Counted from the stretch's first letter, positions 34,235-44,413 are shown. The stretch: 64,000 bases of DNA from Metasolibacillus meyeri (GCF_003049505.1 NZ_PYWN01000006.1:1-64000), one strand, 5' to 3'. Translations and numbers: made by a program. The notes: generated by a model not told the origin, from the sequence alone.

Positions 34235-35611
34235 GTGAAAAAGAAGTATTATACAGTAGCCGTTGCTTCATTAGCGGCAACAGCAGTAGCGGTTGCACCA
34301 GCGGCAGCAGCAGAAGCATTTTCAGATGTAACAAAAAATAATGCACACTACGAAGGAATTACAGCATTACATACAGCAGGTGTTATTAGCGGTTATCCAG
34401 ACGGTACATTCAAGCCAGCAAACGATGTAACACGTGGGCAAGCAGCAAAAATGATTGCAGGTGCTTTAGGTCTTGATACGAAAAATGTTGAAAATCCAAA
34501 ATTAGCAGATCTTCCAACTACTCATCAATACTACGGCGCAATTGCAGCATTAGCAGAGCTTGGTGCGATTGAATTTTATGTAGATGATAATACGGTTGCA
34601 CCAAATGAAGTACTTACACGTGGTGAATTTGTATTTATGTTAGTACAAGGTTTAGGTATTGAAGAAGAGATTGAAGTTGAAGATGCGGATAACACAATTA
34701 CGCGCGGTGAAGTAGCAACATTGCTTTATGAAGCATTAAGTGATGATGAGGTTGTTGAAGAAGAGCAAACGACGACAGAAGATGCAGCAACAGTTGAACC
34801 AACAACTACGGATACAGCATTGTTAGAAACGGTTTTTACAAAAGCGATTGAAAAGCAAACAACTGTTGAAAGCATGAAAGCAACAATGACAATGACACAA
34901 TCAATGACTTTCCAAGAAGGTACAGAGCAAACAACTGTTAATGCTAGCGGAAACATGAAAATGTCAATTGTTAATAAGCCAATGCAATTTTTCATCGAAG
35001 GTACAATGTCAGTATTAGAACCAACTTCTGGTGAAGCAATCGATATGCCATTAAAAATGTATATGACTGAAAAAGATGGTATGTACATGTATGAAGGCTT
35101 CACAAGCACTTGGATTAAATATCCTTCAGCTATGTTTGACGAAGTTTTAGCGCAAGCAGGTGCACAAGTAAACGCTGCTGAACAGCTAGCGATGCTACAA
35201 AAATTTGCATCTGATTTTAAACTAGAAGAAGCAGGCAATTACTATGTTTTAAAATTAACAGGTGATGGTAAAGGATTTACAGCTTTAATTCAAGAGCAAT
35301 TAAATGCAATGAACCTAGGTTTAGGTGAAGAAGAATTAGCAGAAATGCAAAATATGAAGTTTGACCAATTCACTTATGAAATTAAAGTGAACAAAGAAAC
35401 ATTTGTTATTGAAGAAATGGTCATTGATTTAGGTATCGGTATTGATAGCGAAGGCGTTAAAATCAAGGTTACAAATAAATCGACAATCAAATATTCAGAC
35501 TTCAACGCTGTAACAACAATTACAATTCCACAAGAAGTATTGGATAATGCAGAAGAACTAGATTTATCTGCAATTGAAGAAGTAGAAGCTACGAACGAAG
35601 AAGCAAAATAA
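34235..35611 (+). CDS. SLH-domain surface protein with DUF6612-like domain
   Basis: This 458-residue exported protein has a signal peptide ending near 'AVAPAAAAEA'. SLH repeats follow: 'FSDVTKNNAHYEGITALHTAGVISGYPDGTFKP...TRGQAAKMI' (about 30-85), a second at about 88-145, and a third reduced to 'DADNTITRGEVATLLYEAL'. SLH domains hold proteins to pyruvylated secondary cell-wall polymer. After an acidic Thr/Glu linker, residues about 200-440 look like the DUF6612 fold: a lipoprotein-like beta structure with 'MTMTQSMTFQEG' and 'MYMTEKDGMYMYEG'. GGGGGC precedes the GTG/ATG start region. It heads a cluster of three SLH genes, each with its own terminator. Confidence 0.88.
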   Translation: MKKKYYTVAVASLAATAVAVAPAAAAEAFSDVTKNNAHYEGITALHTAGVISGYPDGTFKPANDVTRGQAAKMIAGALGLDTKNVENPKLADLPTTHQYYGAIAALAELGAIEFYVDDNTVAPNEVLTRGEFVFMLVQGLGIEEEIEVEDADNTITRGEVATLLYEALSDDEVVEEEQTTTEDAATVEPTTTDTALLETVFTKAIEKQTTVESMKATMTMTQSMTFQEGTEQTTVNASGNMKMSIVNKPMQFFIEGTMSVLEPTSGEAIDMPLKMYMTEKDGMYMYEGFTSTWIKYPSAMFDEVLAQAGAQVNAAEQLAMLQKFASDFKLEEAGNYYVLKLTGDGKGFTALIQEQLNAMNLGLGEEELAEMQNMKFDQFTYEIKVNKETFVIEEMVIDLGIGIDSEGVKIKVTNKSTIKYSDFNAVTTITIPQEVLDNAEELDLSAIEEVEATNEEAK

Positions 35612-35619
35612 TATATGTG

Positions 35620-35656
35620 AAAGAAGTGTAGGGAATTTCCTGCACTTCTTTTTTGT
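35620..35656 (+). terminator. Rho-independent terminator
   Basis: AAGAAGTG (35621-35628) and CACTTCTT (35643-35650) pair, then five Ts. Confidence 0.8.
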
Positions 35657-35800
35657 CATTGCTTTCTTACAAATTAGTAAAAATTTTTTTCTTATAGCTT
35701 TTTATTCTGTATTCTCCCATAGCTTGAAAGCCAAGAAGTTTAAGCGGAGCTTTGTAGCCTTTTTGATTCATTTGATTTTTTTGCCTAAAATTTTCCTTAA

Positions 35801-35867
35801 AATGTGAAGTTATTGTATGAATACTGCGAATATTATAGCAATCTACCAAAATTTTATGTAGAATTTA
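35801..35867 (+). repeat. Promoter-region duplicate, copy 1
   Basis: This 67-bp segment, with AATACTGCGAATATTATAGC and ATGTAGAATTTA, matches 38266-38332 nearly base for base. Both lie about 35-55 bp upstream of an SLH-nucleotidase gene. TAGAAT may be the -10 box. The pair shows that the promoter was copied together with the gene. Confidence 0.75.
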
Positions 35868-35901
35868 ATTATAAATTGATGAGCGATGGGGGACTTTCTA
35901 A

Positions 35902-38136
35902 ATGACAATCAAGCGAAATAAATTTTATATAGCGTCAGCTATTGCGGTTACAGCTACTGTTGCTGCAACGCCTGCCTTAGCAGCAGATGTCTTTTCTGAT
36001 GTCAAAGCAGGTGAGGCACATTATGAAGCGATTACAGCGCTACATACAGCAGGTATCATTAGTGGTTATCCTGACGGTACATTTAAACCAAATAATGATG
36101 TCACACGTGGACAAGCAGCGAAAATGATTGCAGGTATATTAGGTCTTGATACACAAAATGTAGTAAACCCCAACTTTGCAGATATTCCGACAACGTATCA
36201 ATACTATGGGGCGATTGCCGCATTAGCAGCGCTCGATGCTGTAGAAATTTACGAAGATAAGACAATCGAGCCAAGTGAAGTGATTACACGTGGCGAGCTA
36301 GCATTTATGCTTGCACAAGCATTAGGTCTAGAAGCGGAAGGCGATAGCCCATTCACAGATGTACCAGCAGATAATGACTACGCCTATTTTGTAACGGCAT
36401 TATATGAAGCGGGTATTGGACAAGGAATCTCGGCTACAGAATTTGGTGTTGACCAAAATGTAAAGCGTGGTCAGCTCGCAACACTTATTTTAAATGCAGC
36501 GAACTCGTTTATTACAACACCAGAAACACCAAAAGTAACAACAGAGGATACATTTAAATTGTCCCTTTTACATGTCAATGACACGTTTGGACATGTGGAG
36601 CAAATGCCGAAATTAGCGACAGCAATTCAAGCGCAACATGCAGTGAGAGACAATGTCTTAACATTGCATGCAGGGGATATATTTAGCGGTACATTATACT
36701 TCACTGAATTTTACGGCAAAGCAGATTTAGAAATGATGAATGCAATTGGCTTTGATGCGATGGTATTAGGCAATCATGAATTTGACTTAGGCAGTTTTGA
36801 AGAAGGACATGAAAAATTAGTTGATTTCATTAAAGGCGCAAAATTTCCAATCGTTGATGCCAATGTTGACTTCTCAGGAGATGCTAAGTTTACAGGCTTA
36901 TTCTCAGACATCATTACAAGCGAACCTGAAAATGGCAAAATTTATACTGGCATCATCAAGGAAATTGACGGAGAAAAGGTTGGGATTTTTGGTTTAACAA
37001 CGGAAGAAACAAAAGATATTGCCTTCCCTGATAAAATTACATTTTCCAATTATATTGAGGCAGCAAAAAAGGCAGTAGCTGCATTCGAAGGCATGGGTAT
37101 CAATAAAATTATCGCCTTAACACATATCGGCTATAACGATAATCCGAATGTTGACAATGATATTTTATTAGCGAAAAATGTACCAGGCATTGATATTATT
37201 GTTGGTGGACATGACCGTGTTGTATTAGAAGAGCCATTTTTTGTTGATAGCAATACAGTTGGTGAGGCACAAGATGCGACATTAATTGTACAAGCTGGTG
37301 ACTATGGCAAATATTTAGGTACACTCGATGTAACATTTGATGCAAATGGTATTATTACAGCATATGAGGGGCAATTAATTAACCTTGCTGAAGTGGTAGA
37401 GGATAAAGTAATAGCTGAATTATTAGCACCATATAAAGCGCAAGTAGATGCGGTAAGCAACAAGGAAATCGGTGTTACATTAGCGGAAACATTAGCCAAC
37501 CCACGTACTAGCGAAAATAGCTTAGAAAGCGTACGCAACAATGAAACAGCACTTGGCAATATTATTACGGACGGTATGTTAGCGAAAACGCAACAATATA
37601 CTGATAAGCCCGTTATTATGGCATTGTACAATGGGGGAAGTATTCGTGCAGAGATTCCAGCGGGAAATATTACAGTAGGACAGGTCATTCATGTACTGCC
37701 ATTTGGTAATACATTAGCACTGATGGACGTGACAGGGGCTGAATTGAAAGCTGCCTTTGAAGTATCTGTGAAAGATGCACCACAAGAAAGCGGTGGTTTC
37801 TTACAAGTTGCAGGGGCCAAAATAACATTTGATTCATGGCAAGAGGCAGGCTCTCGCATTGTATCAATCGAATACATAGACAAAGCAACAGGTGAATACG
37901 TAGCATTGGAAGACGGTAAAACATATACAGTTGCAACAAATGTTTATATAGCTAAAGGCGGTGACGGCTTTGATATGTTTGCGAAAGCCTACGAAGAAGG
38001 CCGTGTAACAGATTTAGGTTTAGCTGACTGGGAAAACTTGCAAGAATACTTATTAACATTAAAAGAAATTACAACAAAGACGCAGGGGCGCATTATAGAC
38101 TTGGCGAAACCAACTGAAGAAATAATAGAAGAGTAG
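35902..38136 (+). CDS. SLH-anchored 5'-nucleotidase-family protein with altered metal site
   Basis: This 744-residue surface protein has a signal peptide, three SLH repeats (about 29-215) and a 5'-nucleotidase/UshA-type module. The metallophosphatase part covers about 220-510 and the C-terminal nucleotide-binding part about 530-735. In active enzymes the first metal motif is NDxH; here it is 'VNDTFGHVEQ' with Phe229 in the histidine position. The last metal motif GHxH reads 'GGHDRVV' with Arg439 instead of histidine. 'GNHEFDLGS' and 'NGGSIRAEIP' are kept. The tandem neighbour has both histidines. The protein is therefore probably impaired in metal-dependent hydrolysis and may bind without cleaving, or act differently. 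It is not otherwise decayed. Confidence 0.92.
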   Translation: MTIKRNKFYIASAIAVTATVAATPALAADVFSDVKAGEAHYEAITALHTAGIISGYPDGTFKPNNDVTRGQAAKMIAGILGLDTQNVVNPNFADIPTTYQYYGAIAALAALDAVEIYEDKTIEPSEVITRGELAFMLAQALGLEAEGDSPFTDVPADNDYAYFVTALYEAGIGQGISATEFGVDQNVKRGQLATLILNAANSFITTPETPKVTTEDTFKLSLLHVNDTFGHVEQMPKLATAIQAQHAVRDNVLTLHAGDIFSGTLYFTEFYGKADLEMMNAIGFDAMVLGNHEFDLGSFEEGHEKLVDFIKGAKFPIVDANVDFSGDAKFTGLFSDIITSEPENGKIYTGIIKEIDGEKVGIFGLTTEETKDIAFPDKITFSNYIEAAKKAVAAFEGMGINKIIALTHIGYNDNPNVDNDILLAKNVPGIDIIVGGHDRVVLEEPFFVDSNTVGEAQDATLIVQAGDYGKYLGTLDVTFDANGIITAYEGQLINLAEVVEDKVIAELLAPYKAQVDAVSNKEIGVTLAETLANPRTSENSLESVRNNETALGNIITDGMLAKTQQYTDKPVIMALYNGGSIRAEIPAGNITVGQVIHVLPFGNTLALMDVTGAELKAAFEVSVKDAPQESGGFLQVAGAKITFDSWQEAGSRIVSIEYIDKATGEYVALEDGKTYTVATNVYIAKGGDGFDMFAKAYEEGRVTDLGLADWENLQEYLLTLKEITTKTQGRIIDLAKPTEEIIEE

Positions 38137-38204
38137 AAAATCAGCTAAAATAGCTTGTAAAAAATGCTTGTCTCACATAATTGAAATTTCACTTTATAAA
38201 TCAC

Positions 38205-38246
38205 AAGCTCGAACAATGACGCATTCCAAAATTGTTCGGGCTTTTC
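38205..38246 (+). terminator. Rho-independent terminator
   Basis: GCTCGAACAAT (38207-38217) and ATTGTTCGGGC (38231-38241) pair over 11 bp with one G-U pair, followed by TTTTC. Confidence 0.8.
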
Positions 38247-38265
38247 ATATGACAAATTTTAACGT

Positions 38266-38332
38266 AATGTAAAGTTATTTCGCGAATACTGCGAATATTA
38301 TAGCAATCTATCCAAATTTCATGTAGAATTTA
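38266..38332 (+). repeat. Promoter-region duplicate, copy 2
   Basis: This segment is nearly identical to 35801-35867, with the same spacing to a TAGAAT box. It drives the second SLH-nucleotidase gene. Confidence 0.75.
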
Positions 38333-38385
38333 GATGTATGTTGTATGACGATACAATTCTATTAATGATGGGGGTAATTTTCAAG

Positions 38386-40644
38386 ATGAAAAACAAACGA
38401 AACAAATTTTACGCAGCAACAGCTGCTGTTGCTGTTACAGCTACTGTCGTAGCTGTAACACCTGTATTAGCAGCAAGCTCTTTTTCCGATGTAAAAGCGG
38501 ATAATGCACATTATGAAGCGATTACAGCATTACATGCAGCAGGTATCATTAGTGGTTACCCAGACGGTACATTCAAACCAAATAATGACGTAACGCGTGG
38601 ACAAGCAGCGAAAATTATTGCAGGTGTATTAGGTCTTGATACGAAAGCGGTTGCAAATCCAAACTTTGCGGATATCTCGACATCGCACCAATACTATGGT
38701 CCAATCTCGGCATTAGCAGCACTGGATGCGATTGATTATTATGATGATAATACGGTAGAACCAAATGAAGCAATTACACGCGGCGAATTAGCGTTTATGA
38801 TTGCGCAAGCATTAGGCTTAGAAGCACAAGGCGATAGCCCATTCACAGACGTACCAGCAGATAATGACTACGCCTATTTTGTAACAGCATTATATGAAGC
38901 AGGTATTGGTCAAGGGATTTCGGCTACAGAATTTGGCGTTGACCAAAATGTAAAACGTGGTCAGCTAGCAACACTTATTTTAAATGCAGCCAACTCGTTT
39001 ATTGAAGTGCCTGAAGTAGAGGTACCAGAAGTAGAAGTACCTGAAGCGCCGGAAGTAACAACAGATGATTCATTTAAATTAACTGTTTTACATGTTAATG
39101 ATACACACGCACGTGTAGATAAAATGCCTAAATTAGCGACAGCTGTAAAAGAACAACGCGCAGCGAAAGACAATGTTTTAACATTACATGCAGGCGATGC
39201 TTTCAGCGGTACATTATATTTCAATGAATTCCATGGGAAAGCTGATTTAGAGCTATTAAATGGAGTAGGCTTTGATGCAATGGTATTTGGTAACCATGAA
39301 TTCGATTTAGGTTCATCGTCTGAAGGGCATCAAGCATTAGCTGATTTTGTAGCTGCAGCTAAATTCTCATTTGTTGCGGCAAATGTAGATTTCTCTGCGG
39401 ATGATAAATTCACAGGTCTATTTACAGACTTAGTTTCAAGCGAACCTGAAAACGGTAAAATCTATTCAGGGATTGTGAAAGAAATTGATGGTGAAAAAGT
39501 AGGAATCTTCGGTTTAACAACAGAAGAAACAAAAGACATCGCATCACCTGATAAAATTACATTCTCAAATTATATTGATGAAGCAAAAAAAGCAGTAGCA
39601 GCATTTGAAGGTATGGGTGTCAATAAAATTATCGCATTAACACATATCGGCTATAACGATAATCCAAATGTTGATAATGATATTTTACTAGCGAAAAATG
39701 TACCAGGCATCGACATCATCGTTGGTGGACACGATCATACGAAACTAGAGGAGCCATTTGTTGTTGATACAAACACAGTTGGTGAAGCGAAGGATGTCAC
39801 ATTAATCGTTCAAGCAAATGAATATGTCAACTACTTAGGTACCCTTGATGTAACATTTGATGAGAATGGTATTGTAACAGAATACGATGGTAAGCTAATT
39901 GACCTTGGTGAAGTAGCTGAAGATGCAGCACTAGTAAAATTATTAGCGCCATATAAAGAGCATGTTGATGGCGTAAATAACAAAGAAATCGGTGTAACAT
40001 TAACAGAAGCGTTAACAAATCCACGTGCAAGTGATAACAGCTTAGAAAGTGTTCGTAGCAACGAAACGGCACTTGGTAATATCATTACAGATGGTATGTT
40101 AGCAAAAGCGCAACAATATACAGATAAAACAGTAGTTATGGCATTACAAAATGGTGGCGGAATTCGCGCAGCAATTCCAGCTGGTAACATTACGGTTGGA
40201 CAAGTAATTAACGTACTACCGTTTGGTAATACTTTAGCACTTATGGATGTAACTGGTGTAGAATTAAAAGCAGCATTTGAAGCATCGTTGAAAAATGCAC
40301 CAAAAGAAAATGGTGGTTTCTTACACATTGCGGGTGCAAAATTAACATATGATTCATCGAAAGAAGTAGGTTCTCGTGTTGTAACAATCGAGTACTTCGA
40401 TAAAGCTTCTGGTCAATACGTAGCACTGGAAGACGGCAAAACGTATACAGTGGCAACAAATGCGTTCACAGCTAAAGGTGGCGACGGATTTGATATGTTT
40501 GCGAAAGCCTATGCAGAAGGTCGCGTAACAGATTTAGGTTTATCAGATTGGGAAAACTTCCAAGAGCAACTGCTTTCATTAGAAAAAGTACCAACAACTA
40601 CAGAAGGACGCATTGTTGATAGTGCGTTACCAACTGAAGAATAA
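38386..40644 (+). CDS. SLH-anchored 5'-nucleotidase
   Basis: This 752-residue paralogue of the preceding gene has the same signal peptide, three SLH repeats and 5'-nucleotidase module, with an extra 'EVPEVEVPEVEVPEAPE' linker between them. Its metal motifs are complete: 'VNDTHARVDK' (His241), 'GNHEFDLGS' and 'GGHDHTKLEE' (His451). 'NGGGIRAAIPAGNI' forms the nucleotide pocket. It should hydrolyse extracellular nucleotides to nucleosides and phosphate at the cell wall. ATG 38386 is chosen because GGGGGT lies before it and it gives a proper signal peptide. It arose by tandem duplication that included the promoter region. Confidence 0.95.
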   Translation: MKNKRNKFYAATAAVAVTATVVAVTPVLAASSFSDVKADNAHYEAITALHAAGIISGYPDGTFKPNNDVTRGQAAKIIAGVLGLDTKAVANPNFADISTSHQYYGPISALAALDAIDYYDDNTVEPNEAITRGELAFMIAQALGLEAQGDSPFTDVPADNDYAYFVTALYEAGIGQGISATEFGVDQNVKRGQLATLILNAANSFIEVPEVEVPEVEVPEAPEVTTDDSFKLTVLHVNDTHARVDKMPKLATAVKEQRAAKDNVLTLHAGDAFSGTLYFNEFHGKADLELLNGVGFDAMVFGNHEFDLGSSSEGHQALADFVAAAKFSFVAANVDFSADDKFTGLFTDLVSSEPENGKIYSGIVKEIDGEKVGIFGLTTEETKDIASPDKITFSNYIDEAKKAVAAFEGMGVNKIIALTHIGYNDNPNVDNDILLAKNVPGIDIIVGGHDHTKLEEPFVVDTNTVGEAKDVTLIVQANEYVNYLGTLDVTFDENGIVTEYDGKLIDLGEVAEDAALVKLLAPYKEHVDGVNNKEIGVTLTEALTNPRASDNSLESVRSNETALGNIITDGMLAKAQQYTDKTVVMALQNGGGIRAAIPAGNITVGQVINVLPFGNTLALMDVTGVELKAAFEASLKNAPKENGGFLHIAGAKLTYDSSKEVGSRVVTIEYFDKASGQYVALEDGKTYTVATNAFTAKGGDGFDMFAKAYAEGRVTDLGLSDWENFQEQLLSLEKVPTTTEGRIVDSALPTEE

Positions 40645-40691
40645 TAGATGATAGCGGTCTAAACTGATCATCAAACAATTTAAATAAGGTA

Positions 40692-40755
40692 GGTCCGAAC
40701 AGTGATGAAGTGTAGGAATTTAGCACTTTGTGAGCTTGTTCGGGCTTTTCTTTTA
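40692..40755 (+). terminator. Rho-independent terminator
   Basis: GTCCGAACAG (from 40693) pairs with CTTGTTCGGGC (40735-40745), with a nested AAGTG/CACTT stem, then TTTTC. It resembles the terminator after the other SLH-nucleotidase. Confidence 0.65.
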
Positions 40756-40962
40756 CGCTATAATCTCGTTATTGCGCCAAACATCCCATTAAATTATCAA
40801 AATTCTATTTTTTGTATAATTATAAAGAGTACAAAGTCATAGAATGTTTAAAAATGCAACAAGTCCATATTGCTAGAAAATTTACAACATTCGATTAGCA
40901 ATATTGACATAGTATAAAAGAAATGAATATAATGGTATTGTGTGCAAAAGGGGGCTTTTTGT

Positions 40963-42648
40963 TTGAGTATTGGGAAGAAATTATACATATCTTTAGGTAC
41001 ATTAGTCGTAATTATATTCGGTATTTCGCTTTTTAGCTATTTGCAAATAACGAATGTAAATAATAAGTATAATGAACTAATAGATAGTCGTTTAGAGCAG
41101 GTTTATTTAGCTGCAGATGTACAGTCACGTATAGGGGGACAAGGGGCTTTTTTACGACAATATGTATTGGCGAAAGGCTCAGATGCATTGTCAAGCTTAG
41201 AAAAAGAGCAAGCTGCAATCGCTACTTCGTTAGAGCGATTAGATGAGGTTGTTTCAGGTGGCGAGATGCAGGAGTTATTAGCCCAATTAGTTGAAGCAAA
41301 TAATAACTATAGTGATGCAGCTGCACGTGTAATAGGCTTAGTTGACGAAGGCAAAGTAGATAGTGCAATTCCGATACTGAATATTGAAGTGCGCAAAGTT
41401 CATAATAACTTGAGCGAAGCAGCAAATGCGATGCTCCTTTATAACAAAGACCGCTTTGCAGATACGCAAAAGCAAACGGGTGAGCAAGTACAACAAGTAA
41501 CAGTCATTTTAACGGTTATTTCAATTGTTAGTATCATCGTAGGAATCCTAAGCGTTATCGCAATTAGTCGAGTGGTAATTATGCCGCTAAAGCAATTAGC
41601 GGGTGCGGTTGACCAAATTGCAACAGGAGACTTAACGGTTGATGATGTTACAGTAAAATCAAAGGATGAAGTAGCAACGATTGCCACATCCTTTAATTTG
41701 ATGAAATCTTCATTGCGTGAATTGATTTCTGTTGCAAACGAGAATGCTGAGCAGCTTTCCAACATATCGAGAGAACTTACGACAAGTACAGCACAAGTAT
41801 CATCGACATCTACAACGGTTGCGAGTAGCATAGAACAAATTTCAGCAAGCACACATGGATCATCGCAAATTGCAACAGACACATCTGTAGCGATGGATGA
41901 AACAGCATTCGGTATTCAAAATATTGCCGAATCTACTCAAACTGTACACAATGAAGCGCAAAATACGCAAGTAGTTGCGAGTAAGGGGCTTGTGACAATT
42001 GCAGATGCGAAAGAACAAATGCAAGATATTTATAGCTCGACAAAGTTAACGACAGAGCTTATTTCAAAGCTCATTACACATTCAGAGCAAATTCAGAGCA
42101 TTTCCAATGTTATTACAGATATTACAGACCAAACCAACTTATTAGCTTTGAATGCGGCTATTGAAGCGGCAAGAGCTGGTGAACATGGTAAAGGCTTTGC
42201 TGTTGTAGCGGACGAAGTGAGAAAGTTAGCTGAGCAGTCAAAGTCATCAGCCAATTTAATCGTCAATTTAACAGCTGAAATTTTACATGAAACGAGAAAT
42301 GTAGAAGGTGCTGTTGCCGAAAGCTTGCAACGTGTTGAAACAGGTGTGAAAGTCATTGAAGTGGCTGGTGATTCATTCAATCAAATTACAGGCGCTGTCG
42401 AAAATATGACAATGCTTATTGCGGATGCGTCTGCTGTGACGGAGCAAATTTCTGCTGCGACAGAGGAAGTTTCTGCATCTGTATCAGAGCTTGCATCGAA
42501 TGTTAACGGTGTTGCGGGGAATACGGAGCAAATCGCGTTACAAATCGGCGATCAAGTAGCCTCAATCCAAGAGATTAACGCTGTATCGGCTGAGCTTGAA
42601 ATTAAAGCAGAAGAGCTTGCGAAAGCGATTGCAAAATTCAAAATTTAG
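40963..42648 (+). CDS. Methyl-accepting chemotaxis protein
   Basis: This 561-residue receptor has a membrane helix (about 8-28), an extracellular four-helix-bundle sensor (about 30-180), a second helix (about 185-207), a HAMP domain (about 208-262) and a cytoplasmic signalling rod (about 290-560). The hairpin tip '[30 protein letters not shown]' carries the CheA/CheW contact residues (Glu/Ala/Arg of EAARAGE). It should relay ligand binding to CheA and the flagellar motor. I chose TTG 40963 ('[12 protein letters not shown]') because AAAGGGGG lies 10 bases before it. It is preceded and followed by terminators, so it is monocistronic. Confidence 0.95.
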   Translation: MSIGKKLYISLGTLVVIIFGISLFSYLQITNVNNKYNELIDSRLEQVYLAADVQSRIGGQGAFLRQYVLAKGSDALSSLEKEQAAIATSLERLDEVVSGGEMQELLAQLVEANNNYSDAAARVIGLVDEGKVDSAIPILNIEVRKVHNNLSEAANAMLLYNKDRFADTQKQTGEQVQQVTVILTVISIVSIIVGILSVIAISRVVIMPLKQLAGAVDQIATGDLTVDDVTVKSKDEVATIATSFNLMKSSLRELISVANENAEQLSNISRELTTSTAQVSSTSTTVASSIEQISASTHGSSQIATDTSVAMDETAFGIQNIAESTQTVHNEAQNTQVVASKGLVTIADAKEQMQDIYSSTKLTTELISKLITHSEQIQSISNVITDITDQTNLLALNAAIEAARAGEHGKGFAVVADEVRKLAEQSKSSANLIVNLTAEILHETRNVEGAVAESLQRVETGVKVIEVAGDSFNQITGAVENMTMLIADASAVTEQISAATEEVSASVSELASNVNGVAGNTEQIALQIGDQVASIQEINAVSAELEIKAEELAKAIAKFKI

Positions 42649-42673
42649 CCAGATTGATAAAGTGGGCAAGCCT

Positions 42674-42714
42674 AAGCAGTACAAACCAATACCAAGGTTT
42701 GTACTGCTTTTTGG
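42674..42714 (+). terminator. Terminator of the chemotaxis receptor
   Basis: AAGCAGTACAAACC (42674-42687) and GGTTTGTACTGCTT (42696-42709) form a perfect 14-bp stem followed by Ts. Confidence 0.92.
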
Positions 42715-42845
42715 TTGTTATTCAAATATAATGTAGAATATCGGTAGGGTTTATAAAAGTTCTTACTGATGGAAGGTTCACTTTGTCTCAGTAGAATCAA
42801 GGCAAAAGAATAAGTAAGCTGAAATTTTTTCAATAGGAGGAAAAA

Positions 42846-43391
42846 ATGAGATTCAGTAAGCAACAGCAGCAATTTGAAAGCTTTTTAACTGATAAATTAA
42901 AAGGGAAAGTAAAGTTATATGCAACGGTGCATCGCAAGGCGCATGATCAGCCTAGTAAGCTATGGATTACGTATCATCAACAAGAAATATTACGCGCGGA
43001 TGATTTAGCCTTTCAAGTGTATGTGAACCGACAATATGAAGAGAAAACAGTAAATTTAGCGAGAATCCCATATAACGAAAACTGGGCAATCATGATGCAA
43101 TCAGAGGAACGGCAAGCGCTTGTGAATATCAGTGATCAAATTGAGCAGGAGGCGGTGGCGCAAGGGCTTTATCCAGCATGGTGGTTCTACCAAGCATTGG
43201 CTATTTTTTATACGCTGTCAATCGAGGATGCTTTATGTCATGAACACCCTATCATACAAGCTTTGGCAATGCTTGATCGCAGGCTCGGCAAGCGCAAACT
43301 CACAATATTGAAGCCACAGCACCTGCTCGTTGAAAAGTTTCATGCGTTACGCTGCGAAGTAGAGGGAATTCGAGTTTTATATAGCTCGTAG
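42846..43391 (+). CDS. Hypothetical protein, SF0329-like
   Basis: This 181-residue soluble protein has an N-terminal 'FSKQQQQFESFLTDKLKGKVKLYATVHRKA' segment, a central 'YEEKTVNLARIPYNENWAI' and a C-terminal 'ALAMLDRRLGKRKLTIL...VEKFHALRCEVEGI' stretch. From memory this order fits a small uncharacterised family known as SF0329-like; the match is not verified. It has no membrane helix or catalytic motif. AGGAGG precedes ATG 42846 with 6-nt spacing. A bidirectional terminator separates it from the convergent YxcD gene. Confidence 0.65.
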   Translation: MRFSKQQQQFESFLTDKLKGKVKLYATVHRKAHDQPSKLWITYHQQEILRADDLAFQVYVNRQYEEKTVNLARIPYNENWAIMMQSEERQALVNISDQIEQEAVAQGLYPAWWFYQALAIFYTLSIEDALCHEHPIIQALAMLDRRLGKRKLTILKPQHLLVEKFHALRCEVEGIRVLYSS

Positions 43392-43410
43392 AAGTGTAAA
43401 GCAAAAAAAT

Positions 43411-43452
43411 AGAAACTGTCTGAAAAGATAATCCCTTTTCAGACAGTCTCTT
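43411..43452. terminator. Bidirectional terminator
   Basis: ACTGTCTGAAAAG (to 43427) and CTTTTCAGACAGT (43435-43447) form a 13-bp stem between convergent genes, with T-rich flanks on both strands. Confidence 0.85.
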
Positions 43453-43457
43453 AAGCG

Positions 43458-43751
43458 TTACCAAGAAACATTGGCAACCATGCCCTCTTCATCATCGATA
43501 TCAAGCGAGATTCTTGCGCTAATTGAATCGCGTTGTAGCTCTTCATCGATATAAAGGCGTAAAGCGGTAATAAAATTAACTGTATTGTACAGCTCAACTT
43601 GTCCATTGACATAGGCTTCAGCCGTATAGCCTGCTAAATCATCGTACATAAGCTCGACTTCTACATCGCTAGGCTGGACATGCTTAAAGCGTGCATGGAA
43701 AATGCAAATCGCATTAATTAAATCTTGCTCCATTAATTTTAGTTGTTCCAT
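43458..43751 (-). CDS. yxcD: YxcD-family protein (DUF2653)
   Basis: This 97-residue protein starts 'MEQLKLMEQDLINAICIFHARF' followed by 'HVQPSDVEVELMYDDLAGYTAEAYVNG', which I recognise as the YxcD/DUF2653 family of unknown function. The length fits the family. Its start overlaps the end of the upstream gene (43739-44203) by 13 bp, so the two are translationally coupled in one operon. Confidence 0.85.
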   Translation of the reverse strand: MEQLKLMEQDLINAICIFHARFKHVQPSDVEVELMYDDLAGYTAEAYVNGQVELYNTVNFITALRLYIDEELQRDSISARISLDIDDEEGMVANVSW

Positions 43752-44203
43752 GTTTTAGTTGTCTCAGCTTTCTTTTTACGTGTCATCACTTGATAAATTT
43801 TAACACATAGGAATACGATGACCATAATAGCTGCGGCATTGACCATAAAGCCTAAAATGGAACCTAAAATACCTAAATCGCCAAATAGGCTACCGAATAA
43901 TAAACCAGCTAAACCACCGATAAATAAGCCCTTCATTAAGCCACCAGATGTGAAGCCGCCTTTTTTCGTTTGTGCTGTATCATTGTTTGATTTATTTGTA
44001 TTGTTTTGGTTTGTTGTTGCATTGTTATTGTCTTTGTTATCTTTTTGAATATTAGACTTATTGCTATCTTGTGAATTAAAGCCCTTTTTCCCTGATTTAT
44101 AAGACTTTGCTTCTACTTGGTGGTCACCACCGAAAAAGATTGTTGTTCCTACACTTGAAAAGACAAGTGTAAATGCTAAAAATACTGCTGCTAATTTCTT
44201 CAT
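43739..44203 (-). CDS. Exported membrane protein with Asn-rich linker
   Basis: This 154-residue protein has a signal peptide (1-32, 'FLAFTLVFSSVGTTIFFGG'), a low-complexity Asn/Lys/Asp linker (about 36-80), a glycine-rich hydrophobic segment ('GLMKGLFIGGLAGLLFGSLFGDLG', 89-112) and a C-terminal membrane helix (about 115-138) ending in 'MTRKKKAE'. The glycine-rich segment resembles Tim44-like membrane proteins of Bacillales that are often next to yxcD. The ribosome binding site GGAGG lies before ATG 44203. The role is unknown. Confidence 0.75.
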   Translation of the reverse strand: MKKLAAVFLAFTLVFSSVGTTIFFGGDHQVEAKSYKSGKKGFNSQDSNKSNIQKDNKDNNNATTNQNNTNKSNNDTAQTKKGGFTSGGLMKGLFIGGLAGLLFGSLFGDLGILGSILGFMVNAAAIMVIVFLCVKIYQVMTRKKKAETTKTWNN

Positions 44204-44413
44204 TTCTTTCCTCCGTTATTCTTATAATCAATTGTGTGTCAGGTTTTTTTCGAACTTGTTCGAAAAACTCCTTTAATAGTATAGCAAAATAGCGAATCGA
44301 AGAAAAATAAATACGCTAAAATTTTATGAAAAATAACTGGAGCGTAATGGCTACAACGCTATGCTGATGTGAAAAAATATGGTATCGTTGTACAAGATGA
44401 AGGGGGAGGCAAT

